This document shows positions 6,929-14,824 of a DNA stretch of 18,802 nt, one piece after another. Source of the stretch: CBCXVS01 sp965178525 (lineage in GTDB: Bacteria; Tectomicrobia; Entotheonellia; Entotheonellales; Entotheonellaceae). The stretch lies in NCBI GenBank assembly GCA_965178525.1, contig CBCXVS010000141.1, positions 1 to 18,802 of the forward strand, in the 5' to 3' direction. Each line of letters begins with the position of its first letter. Position 1 is the stretch's first letter. The notes under the pieces were generated by a model. It was not told the origin of the DNA. It searched no databases and was given only the letters and a program-made list of their open reading frames with translations. The position numbers were made by a program, and so were the translations under genes.

Positions 6929-6957
6929 ATCATATACCATGACCCACTCGTGCGCAA
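6929..6957 (-). promoter_or_regulatory. Candidate sigma70-type promoter for the small ORF / thiol dioxygenase unit
   Basis: On the - strand, TTGCGC (6952-6957) and TATGAT (6929-6934) are separated by exactly 17 bp. The -10 matches consensus at five of six positions and the -35 at three. It lies about 30 nt upstream of the first leader hairpin and downstream of the gdhA stop, so it would give the dioxygenase unit its own transcript. Confidence 0.35.
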
Positions 6958-7069
6958 CGCTGCCGCCCGTGTTTTTGCTTCGTGCCGCTCCACGTTAGAC
7001 AGAGCGTCATTTGTCAACCGTCTATGAAACGAACTCCGATAGGGTTCTCTCACTTGCGGTGCGCAGCAC

Positions 7070-8434
7070 TTAGACCACCCCGTATGCCAACATGGCGTCC
7101 GCAACCTTGACGAAGCCCCCCAGGTTGGCGCCCTGCACATAGTTCACCACGCCATTGCTCGTCGTACCATACGTCACACACTGCTCATGGATGTTGCGCA
7201 TGATGCCTTGCAGACGCTGATCCACTTCCTCACGCGACCATGAGATACGGAGGGCATTCTGACTCTGTTCCAGTCCGGAGACGGCGACACCGCCGGCATT
7301 GGCAGCCTTGGCCGGCCCATAGAGAAGCTGTGCTTGTAAAAACGTTCGAATACCATCCAGGTTCGTCGGCATGTTGGCCCCTTCGGCCACGGCCATGACC
7401 CCGTTGTCCACGAGGGTTTGGGCGTCGTGGCCGTCAATTTCGTTCTGCGTCGCACTGGGGAAAGCCAGCTCGCAAGGGACCCCCCATGGTTTTTTGCCGG
7501 CATGATAGTCACAGCCAAACTTCTCCGCATATTCGGAGACGCGACCACGACGCACTTCCTTCAGGTCTTTCAGCCAGGCCAGCTTGTCCTCACGGATCCC
7601 GTCCGGATCGTGAATAAAGCCATCGGAGTCCGAAGCGGTGATGACTTTAGCGCCGAGTTCGCTGAGCTTTTCGATGGTATACAACGCCACGTTGCCCGAG
7701 CCGGAGACGACCGCGGTCTTGCCCGCCACACTGTCTCCTTTGGCTTCCAGCATGTTTTGCATAAAGTAGACGCAACCATACCCCGTCGCTTCGGTACGCA
7801 CGAGGCTGCCGCCAAAGGAGAGCCCCTTGCCGGTCAGAATACCGGTAAAGCGATTCGCCAGGCGTTTGTACTGCCCAAACATATAACTGATTTCACGCCC
7901 CCCCACACCGATATCACCGGCTGGGACGTCCGTATCTTCCCCGATGTGACGATGCAGCTCGATCATCAGCGAGTGACAGAAGCGCATCACTTCGCGATCA
8001 CTCTTGCCCTTCGGGTTGAAATTCGCGCCGCCTTTCCCGCCGCCCATGGGCAAGGTCGTCAAACTGTTCTTGAAGATCTGCTCGAAGCCGAGGAATTTCA
8101 GTACACTCAACGTGACCGTCGGATGAAACCGCATACCGCCTTTATAGGGGCCGATGGCATTATTGAACTGCACCCGCCAGGCCCGGTTGACGCGGATGTT
8201 GCCTTGATCATCTTCCCAGGTCACACGGAAAATGATGACCCGGTCGGGCTCGGTCAGACGTTCAAGGATCTGGGCGTCCTTGTACTCGGGATGCTGCAGG
8301 ATAAACGGCATGAGCGTCTCGGCGACCTCGTACACGGCCTGGTGGAATTCGCCCTCGCCAGGATTCCGCCGTTTGAGGCCCGCGATAAAGCGCTTCAATT
8401 CCTTCGCGGCTGCGGTATCGGTTTTTGATGACAT
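7070..8434 (-). CDS. gdhA: Glutamate dehydrogenase (hexameric, NADP-type)
   Basis: 454 residues, the usual size for bacterial hexameric GdhA. I chose the ATG at 8434 (MSSKTDTAAAKEL), which has AGGAGG five bases upstream; nine more in-frame codons lie 5' of it. Key motifs: 'GPYKGGMRFHP' (95-105), 'LPMGGGKGGANFNPKGKSD' with catalytic Lys134, 'PAGDIGVGGREISYMFGQYKR' with the active-site Asp, and the Rossmann 'VVSGSGNVALYTIEKLSELGAKVITASDSDG'. The enzyme interconverts 2-oxoglutarate plus ammonia and glutamate in the cytoplasm. The close resemblance to E. coli-type GdhA and the 'ASDSDG' after the second strand favour NADP(H) and a biosynthetic role. The gene appears monocistronic, with its own promoter region upstream. 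Confidence 0.96.
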   Translation of the reverse strand: MSSKTDTAAAKELKRFIAGLKRRNPGEGEFHQAVYEVAETLMPFILQHPEYKDAQILERLTEPDRVIIFRVTWEDDQGNIRVNRAWRVQFNNAIGPYKGGMRFHPTVTLSVLKFLGFEQIFKNSLTTLPMGGGKGGANFNPKGKSDREVMRFCHSLMIELHRHIGEDTDVPAGDIGVGGREISYMFGQYKRLANRFTGILTGKGLSFGGSLVRTEATGYGCVYFMQNMLEAKGDSVAGKTAVVSGSGNVALYTIEKLSELGAKVITASDSDGFIHDPDGIREDKLAWLKDLKEVRRGRVSEYAEKFGCDYHAGKKPWGVPCELAFPSATQNEIDGHDAQTLVDNGVMAVAEGANMPTNLDGIRTFLQAQLLYGPAKAANAGGVAVSGLEQSQNALRISWSREEVDQRLQGIMRNIHEQCVTYGTTSNGVVNYVQGANLGGFVKVADAMLAYGVV

Positions 8435-8543
8435 GAGGTCCTCCTCTCTCTTTCCCGTCAAGCGCTGCGGCTGCGGCTAGGCGCCCTGGCCACAACGGCT
8501 GCCACTATCTCAGTTTGATCCTTTGCTTTTGTGTCCCTGACGC

Positions 8544-8570
8544 ATCATAGAATATCGTAGGATAATGCAA
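8544..8570 (-). promoter_or_regulatory. Candidate gdhA promoter
   Basis: On the - strand TTGCAT (8565-8570) and TATGAT (8544-8549) are spaced 15 bp, slightly short, about 110 nt upstream of the gdhA start. The pair sits between two imperfect copies of a GC-rich element centred on AGGCGCCC (around 8479-8486 and 8574-8581). Both hexamers are reasonable, but the spacing makes this tentative. Confidence 0.25.
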
Positions 8571-8706
8571 GCGAGGCGCCCAGGGCAACCTACCTCTGTT
8601 TGGACGCCACAAGACACAAAAGGATGTACGAAGGATGCACGCATTCTCTAAATGGTATGTGGGGGTATCCACTGGAGGTTACGGTGTGACCCGAGATCCC
8701 TAACCA

Positions 8707-9591
8707 CTACGATAGCCTCCCACTGTCCCCCACCCGTTGCCAGACCCATCCCCCCAGCGGTCCCCCAATCATCGGCCCGACGATGTACACCCAAAATCCC
8801 CCCCCAGGCCCGGGAATGGCAATCGTGTCCCACCCGAGCACATAGGCCACGAGCCGTGGGCCGAAATCGCGGGCCGGATTCCACCCTGCCTGTGTCAGCG
8901 GCGCAAAGAGACTGATGAGCACGGCAACGGTGAAGCCAATAAAAAACGGCGCCAGATTGGCCTTGGGGCTGGCGGTATTGTGGGGCGTGGTCAGGGCAAA
9001 GATAACGAAGACGAGCACCGCCGTGCCAAAGCCTTCGACGAGGGCGGCATGAGCAGGCGAGATGAGCGCATGTGCGGCCGCATCCGTCCCGAACATGGCC
9101 GGATTGGGAAAGTATTCCCCAAAGATCATGGCCGATAGCTCACTGCCGGGAGCGCCCCGCGTCAGCCCCTTGAGCGCCTCGAAGCGTGCGATCAAAGGCC
9201 CAAAGAGCCCGGCCACCGTGGCGCCTGCCGCCATCGCGCCACCGAGCTGCGCGGCGATGTACGGCGCCAGACGCCGCCAGGGGAAATCCCGGGGCCGCCA
9301 GAGCGCCAATGCGAGCGAGACGGCTGGATTTAAATGCGCGCCGGAAAGCGCCGCCGAAGCATAAATGGCAAGCGTGACGCCGAAGCCCCACACCACCGCA
9401 ACTTGCCAAAGACCTTGTTGCGCCCCGGTGAGGACGGCTGCCGCCACGGACCCGGTGCCAAATAGGACGAGCAGATAGGTGCTAAGGGGTTCGCCCGCCA
9501 TGGCTTGTCTGAACGGCGGTAGTGGGGTTGCGTGTTGGGCGGATCTCGCTGCCTGAACAGCTGTGTTATCCCTCATACGTTGTTGCTTCAT
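8707..9591 (-). CDS. MIP-family aquaglyceroporin (GlpF type)
   Basis: 294 residues from ATG 9591; an immediately preceding GTG at 9594 is an equal alternative, with AAAGGA just upstream. It has six transmembrane helices and two half-helices bearing the NPA boxes: 'SGAHLNPAVSLA' (NPA at 88-90) and 'GWNPARDFGPRL' (NPA at 238-240). Arg241 is the selectivity-filter arginine, and the Asp right after it (NPARD) is typical of glycerol facilitators rather than water-only aquaporins. A longer-than-usual N-terminal cytoplasmic segment of about 35 polar residues precedes helix 1. It should conduct glycerol or other small neutral solutes across the inner membrane. No glycerol kinase or dehydrogenase gene is adjacent, so the physiological solute is open. 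Confidence 0.93.
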   Translation of the reverse strand: MKQQRMRDNTAVQAARSAQHATPLPPFRQAMAGEPLSTYLLVLFGTGSVAAAVLTGAQQGLWQVAVVWGFGVTLAIYASAALSGAHLNPAVSLALALWRPRDFPWRRLAPYIAAQLGGAMAAGATVAGLFGPLIARFEALKGLTRGAPGSELSAMIFGEYFPNPAMFGTDAAAHALISPAHAALVEGFGTAVLVFVIFALTTPHNTASPKANLAPFFIGFTVAVLISLFAPLTQAGWNPARDFGPRLVAYVLGWDTIAIPGPGGGFWVYIVGPMIGGPLGGWVWQRVGDSGRLS

Positions 9592-9726
9592 CACGCATCC
9601 TTTTGCATACCTGTTTCCAGAAGAAAGACAAACATGTGCGGTTATCTCTGTACTTAGAACGCTTGGCTGGACGTGGTGTCGGAAGGCGGGGCTATCGTCG
9701 GGGCAGGCGGGCTGGCGGTCAAGGTC

Positions 9727-9912
9727 TCAGGCAGGCGGGCTATGTTCCGACCTCGTCTCCCGAGCTGATGGGTCTGTTCCCGGCGGCGTGGCCGGCGACA
9801 TGACAAGCACATGCACGGCGCAAGCAAAGTCCTGCCCCAGGAGGAGGCGGCAGGTCAGAATCTCTTCACTGCGGCCACTGCTGTCGAGGATGACGAGGAT
9901 ACGGTGGTACAT
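9727..9912 (-). pseudogene. Universal stress protein (UspA family) N-terminal fragment
   Basis: The 61-residue frame begins MYHRILVILDSSGRSEEIL and continues with 'CRLLLGQDFACAVHVLVMSP'. This is the first beta-strand, Asp-containing loop, helix and second strand of a UspA domain. Such domains are about 140 residues long, and the ATP-binding G-x2-G-x9-G(S/T) part is missing. No other frame downstream continues it. A 12-bp direct repeat, GGCAGGCGGGCT, occurs at 9702-9713 and 9730-9741, and the reading ends within the second copy, so a deletion or rearrangement there could have removed the rest. A GGGGA precedes the ATG. Treated as a truncated remnant. Confidence 0.55.
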
Positions 9913-10074
9913 CGTCCATTCCCCGTTCGGTCCGGTATGGTGGCAACTGGAAGCGTACCTCGATATGCTACCGTATAGGATTGGGCTGAGTATGAACCTA
10001 CCTGTAGCGCGTTAGGATCGGATGAAGATCCGGTGAGTTTTTGATATGCCTGCTTCCATATATGTCGCATGCAT
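9913..10074. other. Spacer between UspA fragment and membrane-protein gene
   Basis: Together with 9592-9726, the non-coding part of the 480-nt gap between the aquaglyceroporin and the membrane-protein gene. Composition shifts from GC-rich to AT-rich near 10,020. Open frames here on either strand have no recognisable product, and I see no terminator or RNA gene. Confidence 0.4.
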
Positions 10075-10611
10075 CTAGTTGAGATGGTAGGCGAGAGCAC
10101 CTACAGCGGCTATAGATATAAGGATCAGGATTAAATTTAGTACTAGGTAAGATGCCGGTCCGAATCTCCCGGGGACAAACGGAAGATGCGTTATGCGAGC
10201 GAAAGAGCGTAGCACAGTCCTAGCACGGAAATCCGGTCTTCTAATATCGGTCATAATGTCCGGATTCGTTCGCTGAGATACAACATGCCACTGCAACTGA
10301 TCACTTATTTCCTCAAATAACAGGTCTCCTCTGTTTCTCCAATTTTCATATTGCCAAATTAAAAATATACACAATGGAGATGTAATAATGATCGATGTGA
10401 ATGCAACAACAAGTGATGCAGTAGACTGTTGAGAATAAAGAAAAAGTAGCTGAGCCCCTAATGTAAATACGATATTCAGAGTCGTAAAGAGAAAGGCAAA
10501 GTGGGCTCGTCTAGCGAGTAGCACCGTGATATTTTCTAGATCAGCTAGCGCCTCGGATAAGAAAGACGCTTCGCTATCTTTCTCGTGACTCGTTGGCATG
10601 ATCTCATCCAT
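10075..10611 (-). CDS. Unrecognised three-helix membrane protein, partner of upstream GTPase
   Basis: 178 residues from the ATG at 10611, preceded by AAAGGA at about eight bases; an in-frame start at 10629 is possible. A short cytoplasmic-type helix (about 14-36, 'SFLSEALADLENITVLLARRAH') is followed by two close transmembrane helices (about 37-60 and 65-88). A soluble stretch of about 60 residues comes next, with 'RPDFRARTVLRSFARI', then a C-terminal transmembrane helix (about 153-175). I do not know the family. Its start overlaps the GTPase stop by 8 nt (ATGGATGA), so the two are translationally coupled. The AT-rich composition of both genes differs sharply from their neighbours and suggests recent acquisition. 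Confidence 0.7.
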   Translation of the reverse strand: MDEIMPTSHEKDSEASFLSEALADLENITVLLARRAHFAFLFTTLNIVFTLGAQLLFLYSQQSTASLVVAFTSIIITSPLCIFLIWQYENWRNRGDLLFEEISDQLQWHVVSQRTNPDIMTDIRRPDFRARTVLRSFARITHLPFVPGRFGPASYLVLNLILILISIAAVGALAYHLN

Positions 10612-11379
10612 TACTACGTCCTTTCCCAATCGCTTCCAAAAGCGTACCCAGCAAGTTGGAACGCAATCGCCCTCGCCCTTCGTCGTCTAAGAGACCCACC
10701 AGTTTACCTCGTCCATAAAACATGCGGAAGACAGAGCAATACTCTAGAACCGTAGGAGCTAACGCCTGCGCGGGACCCAGTGCCTCATAGTAGGGGCCAG
10801 ACAAATAGTACGCTGTCACCGTATCCCTCATGTCCCACCAGAGATCAGCCTTTGTCACTACCGTCATAAGCCACTTAATCGTATCGGGGTAACCAAGAAG
10901 TGGGATCCATTCATGGAGAACCTCTATCTCTGTCTGTTGATGTCTCTCAAGATAAGCCTTCTCTACTGTCCGATCTGGTCTAACAATAGGCTGACCTGCC
11001 CTAGCGGCGTCTTCGTATTCATGGTATCCGTATGATACGACATTAATCACTCCCACATAATCTCCCCTCATAGCCTCTCTGATGGCTTCAATCCTTCTGG
11101 GAGCATGAAGAATTTGGCCAGGAGCATCAACAAAGATAAATGGTTGATCATCAATTCTGATATGGCGTCTCTGTACAAACTGCGTGCGGTTTATAGCATC
11201 TATGGCACTTGGGGCAATCTCAGTTAAAGAATCGAAAGATTAGTTTTGCCGACACCCGTAGAGCCTAAAAGAAGCACCTTGTGTTTCTTGTGTAGCGCTT
11301 CGAGGAGCCGATCAATCCACCCCTGCCTGATAGCTAGGTCGACGATTCTGCCGCCAACTGCTGCAACCGGTTCACTCAT
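10604..11379 (-). pseudogene. P-loop GTPase, interrupted by a one-base frameshift
   Basis: The reading starts at ATG 11379 (GAGGA upstream). It encodes 48 sensible residues with the P-loop 'GSTGVGKT' (39-46), then hits TAA at 11224-11226. The next frame continues directly as 'FDSLTEIAPSAIDAINRTQF', 'FIFVDAPGQ' (G3, about 83-89), 'MRGDYVGVINVVSYGYHEYEDA' and 'TVVTKADLWWD' (G4 TKxD, 176-179) to the stop at 10604. Adding one A to the AAA run at 11235-11237 (+ strand) restores a 258-residue GTPase. The G1, G3 and G4 motifs show GTP rather than ATP specificity. The gene is AT-rich and is coupled to the downstream membrane protein. Everything else remains well conserved, so the mutation is recent or a sequencing error. 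I do not recognise the specific subfamily. Confidence 0.75.
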
Positions 11380-11843
11380 CTTATATCCTCTTCGCTCCCG
11401 AGTATCCGTTGGCAGAGGTTTCGCACTGACTTTCTGCGCGCAAGGTGTACTCCATGACCTTAGCCTATCTAATACGTATCGATAAGTCCTTTATGATCAA
11501 TATTTTCATGGTGTGCAGTGTGGAAGGACCTATGCCTGCCCTCTGATTTTTCTACCGGATGAGTTTAGCATATATACGATGGTGAAGACAGAAGGGGAAA
11601 AAATATACACTTGAGGCGACTCAAACCACAGTAAGGAAGATCACAAGGCGAGTGTGACGTCTCTCACATGACAGCACAAGTAGCACTCACGCGCGATTGT
11701 GAAAAAACTGAGTTTCATTCCGCCTCAGACGTTTTGCGTATCGCCGCCGCACTGCATTTCGCTTGACTCGCGACCGGTCTTTCGCCTACAACAGGAGAAA
11801 CGTGACCATCGAGGGACAGGGCGCACGCTACGAAGGAGAGACC
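11380..11843. other. Divergent intergenic region, no gene recognised
   Basis: 464 nt between the GTPase start (-) and the OsmC-like start (+). It should hold both promoters, but I find no convincing hexamer pair. A small hairpin TTGAGgcgaCTCAA lies at 11611-11624. The stretch from 11,500 to 11,650 is AT-rich, and composition returns to GC-rich by about 11,720. Open frames that reach into it, including an upstream extension of the OsmC-like frame to 11763, lack family sequence. Confidence 0.5.
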
Positions 11844-12362
11844 ATGCAGGCGGAAGAACTGCGCGAGCTACAAGCACCGTTGAAACAACGCTACCGTGAC
11901 GAGCCTGAAACGGCCATGATTACCCTCTCTGCGAGCGGGAATCTCGACGAAGGGATTATCTGTTCGGTTGAAACCGGTAAGGCCATCGTGCAAGCCGGCC
12001 TCCATCCCGCGACTGGCGGGGACGGCTTGGCGGCGTGCTCGGGCGACATGTTGTTGCAGGCCCTCGTCGCATGCGCCGGCGTCACCCTGCGAGCGGTTGC
12101 TGCGGCCCTCGGGGTGGACGTGCGCGGCGGCACGGTGTCGGCCGAAGGCGATCTCGATTTCCGCGGCACGTTGGGAGTGGACCGAGAAGCGCCGGTGGGA
12201 TTCGCGGATATCCGCCTGAACTTTGATCTGGACACGGATGCCACGCCGGAACAACTGGCGAATGTGCTCAGGCTGACCGAGCGCTATTGCGTCGTGTATC
12301 AGACGCTCCGGAGTGCGCCCCCCGTCACGGTGTCGATCGGCGATATCATCACGCAAGGCTGA
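11844..12362 (+). CDS. OsmC/Ohr-family protein
   Basis: 172 residues from ATG 11844, which has AAGGAG five bases upstream; the frame is open 27 codons further but without family features. The OsmC fold is recognisable from 'GGDGLAACSGDMLLQALVACAGVTLRAVAAALGVDV' (57-93), 'GTLGVDREAPVGFADIRLNFDLD' and 'LTERYCVVYQTLRSAPPVTVSI' (145-166). Cys77 on the central helix and Cys149 in 'ERYCVVYQTL' sit where OsmC/Ohr proteins have their reactive cysteine pair. Such proteins reduce organic hydroperoxides or act on related thiol substrates in the cytoplasm. It is the first gene of a seven-gene co-directional run, 32 nt before the Lin0512-family gene. Actual peroxidase activity is inferred. Confidence 0.88.
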   Translation: MQAEELRELQAPLKQRYRDEPETAMITLSASGNLDEGIICSVETGKAIVQAGLHPATGGDGLAACSGDMLLQALVACAGVTLRAVAAALGVDVRGGTVSAEGDLDFRGTLGVDREAPVGFADIRLNFDLDTDATPEQLANVLRLTERYCVVYQTLRSAPPVTVSIGDIITQG

Positions 12363-12394
12363 ATAGACGTCAACGTCAAGAGGAGGCGAGAGCC

Positions 12395-12736
12395 ATGGCT
12401 TGGAAACGAGTCGTAGTCGAAATGGGCATGGGCACATCGTTGCGGAATCAAGATTACACGACTGCAGCGATTCGGGCGTTGCGGGATGCGCTCTGGCGCA
12501 ATTCGCTCGGCGTCACACGCGCGCTGGGCATGGATGTTGACTCGATGTTCGTCGAGGTCCTTATCGGCGTGCCGCAGCCGGACGCAGTAGACAAGGCGAA
12601 AGTGCTCGAGGTGTTGCCGCATGGCACGGGGGAGGTCAAGGTCGTGCAGGGTGGACTCGAAGTTCCCTCTGAGGACGGCACGGGCAAAACGGTGATTGCC
12701 AACGCCGCGGCGGTCGTGAAGCTCGATTTACCCTGA
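12395..12736 (+). CDS. Lin0512-family conserved protein
   Basis: 113 residues from ATG 12395, with AGGAGG eight bases upstream. The sequence 'KRVVVEMGMGTSLRNQDYTTAAIRALRDALWRNSL', then 'MFVEVLIGVPQPDAVDKAKVLEVLPHG' and 'VKVVQGGLEVPSEDGTGKTVIANAAAVVKLDL', matches my recollection of the small Lin0512 family, whose function is unknown. The length is that of a complete family member. The ME-G-G-T-x-L-x-x-x-D-x-T-x-A-x-x-R-A pattern suggests a compact alpha/beta oligomer. It lies between the OsmC-like gene and the PLP-decarboxylase-like gene with gaps of 32 and 24 nt and is very probably co-transcribed with them. Confidence 0.8.
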   Translation: MAWKRVVVEMGMGTSLRNQDYTTAAIRALRDALWRNSLGVTRALGMDVDSMFVEVLIGVPQPDAVDKAKVLEVLPHGTGEVKVVQGGLEVPSEDGTGKTVIANAAAVVKLDLP

Positions 12737-12760
12737 GCCGTAGAGATAGGGGCGTAAGTG

Positions 12761-13965
12761 ATGCGTAACACCCGCAACGCGTTGCCGGCTGTGGGCGAGC
12801 CTATCGACCGACAGCTAGGTTGGGCTGCCGTCTACGTTTTCTCGACTGGGAACGATGTCCTGCAGGTTGCCGAAGCAGCCTATACCAACTTTACGTCGGA
12901 AAGCATGCCTACCATGCCCGATCTGCAGCAGATGGAAAAATTTATCGTCACCATGACCCTGGAGCTGTTGCGTGGCGGCGGCGACGCGGTAGGTCATCTC
13001 ACCTCGGGTGGGGCGGAAAGTATTTTTTTGGCCCTGCAGGCCGCGCGAGCTTGGGCCAGGGCGCAGCGTGTAGACATGACGCAGCCTGGGATCGTCGTGC
13101 CGGATTCTGCCCACCCGGCCTTTGATCAGGCCGCGCAGGAGCTCGATCTACGCATCACACGGGTGCCGCTGCGTGCCGATTTGCGTGCCGATACCGTCGC
13201 TATGGCGGCGGCGATAACCCCGCAGACGATCCTGCTCGTGGGCTCGGCGCCCTGTTTTCCCTACGGTGTGATCGACCCGGTTGCCGAGCTCAGCGACCTG
13301 GCGCAAGCGCACCATCTATGGCTGCATGTTGACGCCTCTGTCGGCGGATTTGTGGCGCCCTTTGTGCGCGACATCGGTTATGCCATTCCGGCATTCGATT
13401 TTACCCTGCCTGGCGTCTCGTCGATATCTGCGGACCTGCACCAATACGGGTTTGCCGCCAAAGGCACGTCGACTCTGCTCTATCGCGACGAAGCCCTGCG
13501 GCGGCGGCAGCCGTTGACAGATGATACTGCCGCCAATGGCGCGCTGGTTCCTCCGCTATTTCGTGAGGCGCAGTCCGGTGGCGCCGTTGCCGCGGCCTGG
13601 GCCATTATGCACTATCTCAGCGTGGAGGGATATCGTGCCATGGCGCAGACCATTATGCAGGCGCGCGACATGACATGTTGAAAGCGGGTATTAAAGCTAT
13701 TGAGGGGCTCCATATCGTCGCGGAGCCGGACCTCGGCATTTTGGCTTATGGCGCCGACGCGTTGGATATGCACGCGGTGGTGCAGAGCATGCGCGAAGCC
13801 GGGTGGTTCGTCGCCCAGACAGAGCAGAGTCAAGGGCTGCATTTGATGCTGACGCCAGCTTATGCGCCGATGATTGAGCGTTATCTATCCGATTTGGCTA
13901 CCGCCGTGGCCCAGACCCAACAAGGTCCGGCAAGAGCGATAGACGCGGATACCCGCGGCGCCTAA
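12761..13965 (+). pseudogene. PLP-dependent decarboxylase / sphingosine-1-phosphate lyase-like, frameshifted and lacking the PLP lysine
   Basis: The first frame (from ATG 12761) reads to TGA at 13679-13681. The second frame continues 'LKAGIKAIEGLHIVAEPDLGILAYG...' to 13965. A one-base loss near 13676-13680 explains the break, and the repaired protein is about 401 residues. Group II decarboxylase/S1P-lyase features: 'GHLTSGGAESIFLALQAAR' (78-96), 'LWLHVDASVGGFVAPF' (186-201) and 'SSISADLHQYGFAAKGTSTLLY' (220-241). In this family the position after His is the Schiff-base lysine (DxHK); here it is Gln228 (CAA at 13442-13444). With no lysine there, ordinary PLP chemistry is not expected unless Lys234 substitutes. 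The two lesions together suggest a decaying gene, although the rest is well preserved. It sits within the seven-gene run. Confidence 0.82.
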
Positions 13966-13982
13966 AGTGAGAGGACAAGCCG

Positions 13983-14795
13983 ATGGCCGAGCACAACACG
14001 ATTGAGAAACTCCAACAGGTGTGGCAGTCTATCGACAAGCTTTGCGAGTCGTTTACCGAGCGCGAATGGAAAATGCCGACGGACTGTGCGGGCTGGAGCG
14101 TGCAGGATCATGTGGCGCATATGGTGGACTACGAATCCCGTATGTTGCGGCGGCCTGTTCCCGAGCATGTCCCGCCGGAGCGGCCGCATATGAAGAACGA
14201 CTTGGGTAAACGCAACGAGATCTGGGTGGACTGGTGCCGGTCCTGGATGGGGGCGCAGGTGCTCGAGGCGTTTCGCGAGGTGGTGGCCCAACGCTTGCGC
14301 GTCTTGCCGACGCTAAGCGTAGAAGAGTTGGCGGCGCCCTCACCCATCTCGCCGCGTGGCGAGCCGCTCGGCGAGCATTTGCAGCGCCGGGTCGTCGATT
14401 GCTGGGCGCATGAGCAGGATATTCGCCGCGCGGTGTCACGCCCCGGACATGCGGAAGGACCTGTTGTGATGCATGTGATGGAGCGCATGCTGGCCGCTAT
14501 GGGTCCCGTCGTTGGCCGCCGGGCCGGAGCCCCGGCCGAGAGCACGGTGGCCATGGTCTTGACGGGACCGTATCGCCAGACGCTGGCCTGGCGTGTTGAG
14601 GGCGACCGCGCCCACGTGTGCAATCCGGAGCCAGACATGCCAACCGTGCGTCTCAGCATGGACAGTGAAACCTTTGCCTGCCTCACCTTTGGCCGTTGGG
14701 AGCCGCAAAAAGTGCTGGAGTCAGGCCGGGTTTTGATCGCGGGAGACCGCGACCTCGGCCGCACAATCGTGCGGCAGATGGGCGTCACGCCGTAA
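13983..14795 (+). CDS. MDMPI/DinB-like metal-binding protein (maleylpyruvate isomerase family)
   Basis: 270 residues from ATG 13983, preceded by GAGGA. The N-terminal four-helix DinB-like domain carries 'WKMPTDCAGWSVQDHVAHMVDYESRML' (29-55) and 'RRVVDCWAHEQDIRRAV' (135-151). His46 and Asp139-x3-His143 occupy the places of the His and Glu-x3-His zinc ligands of mycothiol-dependent maleylpyruvate isomerase. The C-terminal part (about 185-268, 'TLAWRVEGDRAHV' ... 'VLIAGDRDLGRTIV') resembles the SCP2-like domain often fused to it. Family members are thiol-dependent isomerases or transferases, mostly of unknown substrate. Whether this organism makes mycothiol or bacillithiol cannot be told from the window. 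It starts 17 nt after the decarboxylase-like gene and 29 nt before rpiB. Confidence 0.82.
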   Translation: MAEHNTIEKLQQVWQSIDKLCESFTEREWKMPTDCAGWSVQDHVAHMVDYESRMLRRPVPEHVPPERPHMKNDLGKRNEIWVDWCRSWMGAQVLEAFREVVAQRLRVLPTLSVEELAAPSPISPRGEPLGEHLQRRVVDCWAHEQDIRRAVSRPGHAEGPVVMHVMERMLAAMGPVVGRRAGAPAESTVAMVLTGPYRQTLAWRVEGDRAHVCNPEPDMPTVRLSMDSETFACLTFGRWEPQKVLESGRVLIAGDRDLGRTIVRQMGVTP

Positions 14796-14824
14796 AATAG
14801 GGACAGACCGCCATTGTAGCAAGT

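Noticed and set aside
7418..8428. Plus-strand 336-residue open frame opposite gdhA
   Set aside because: It is a mirror frame of a strongly conserved GC-rich gene; the product lacks any family pattern.
9600..9625. GG-N10-GC sigma54-like element upstream of the aquaglyceroporin gene
   Set aside because: It is too close to the start codon: transcription would begin at or after the ribosome-binding site. The match to the full consensus is also partial.
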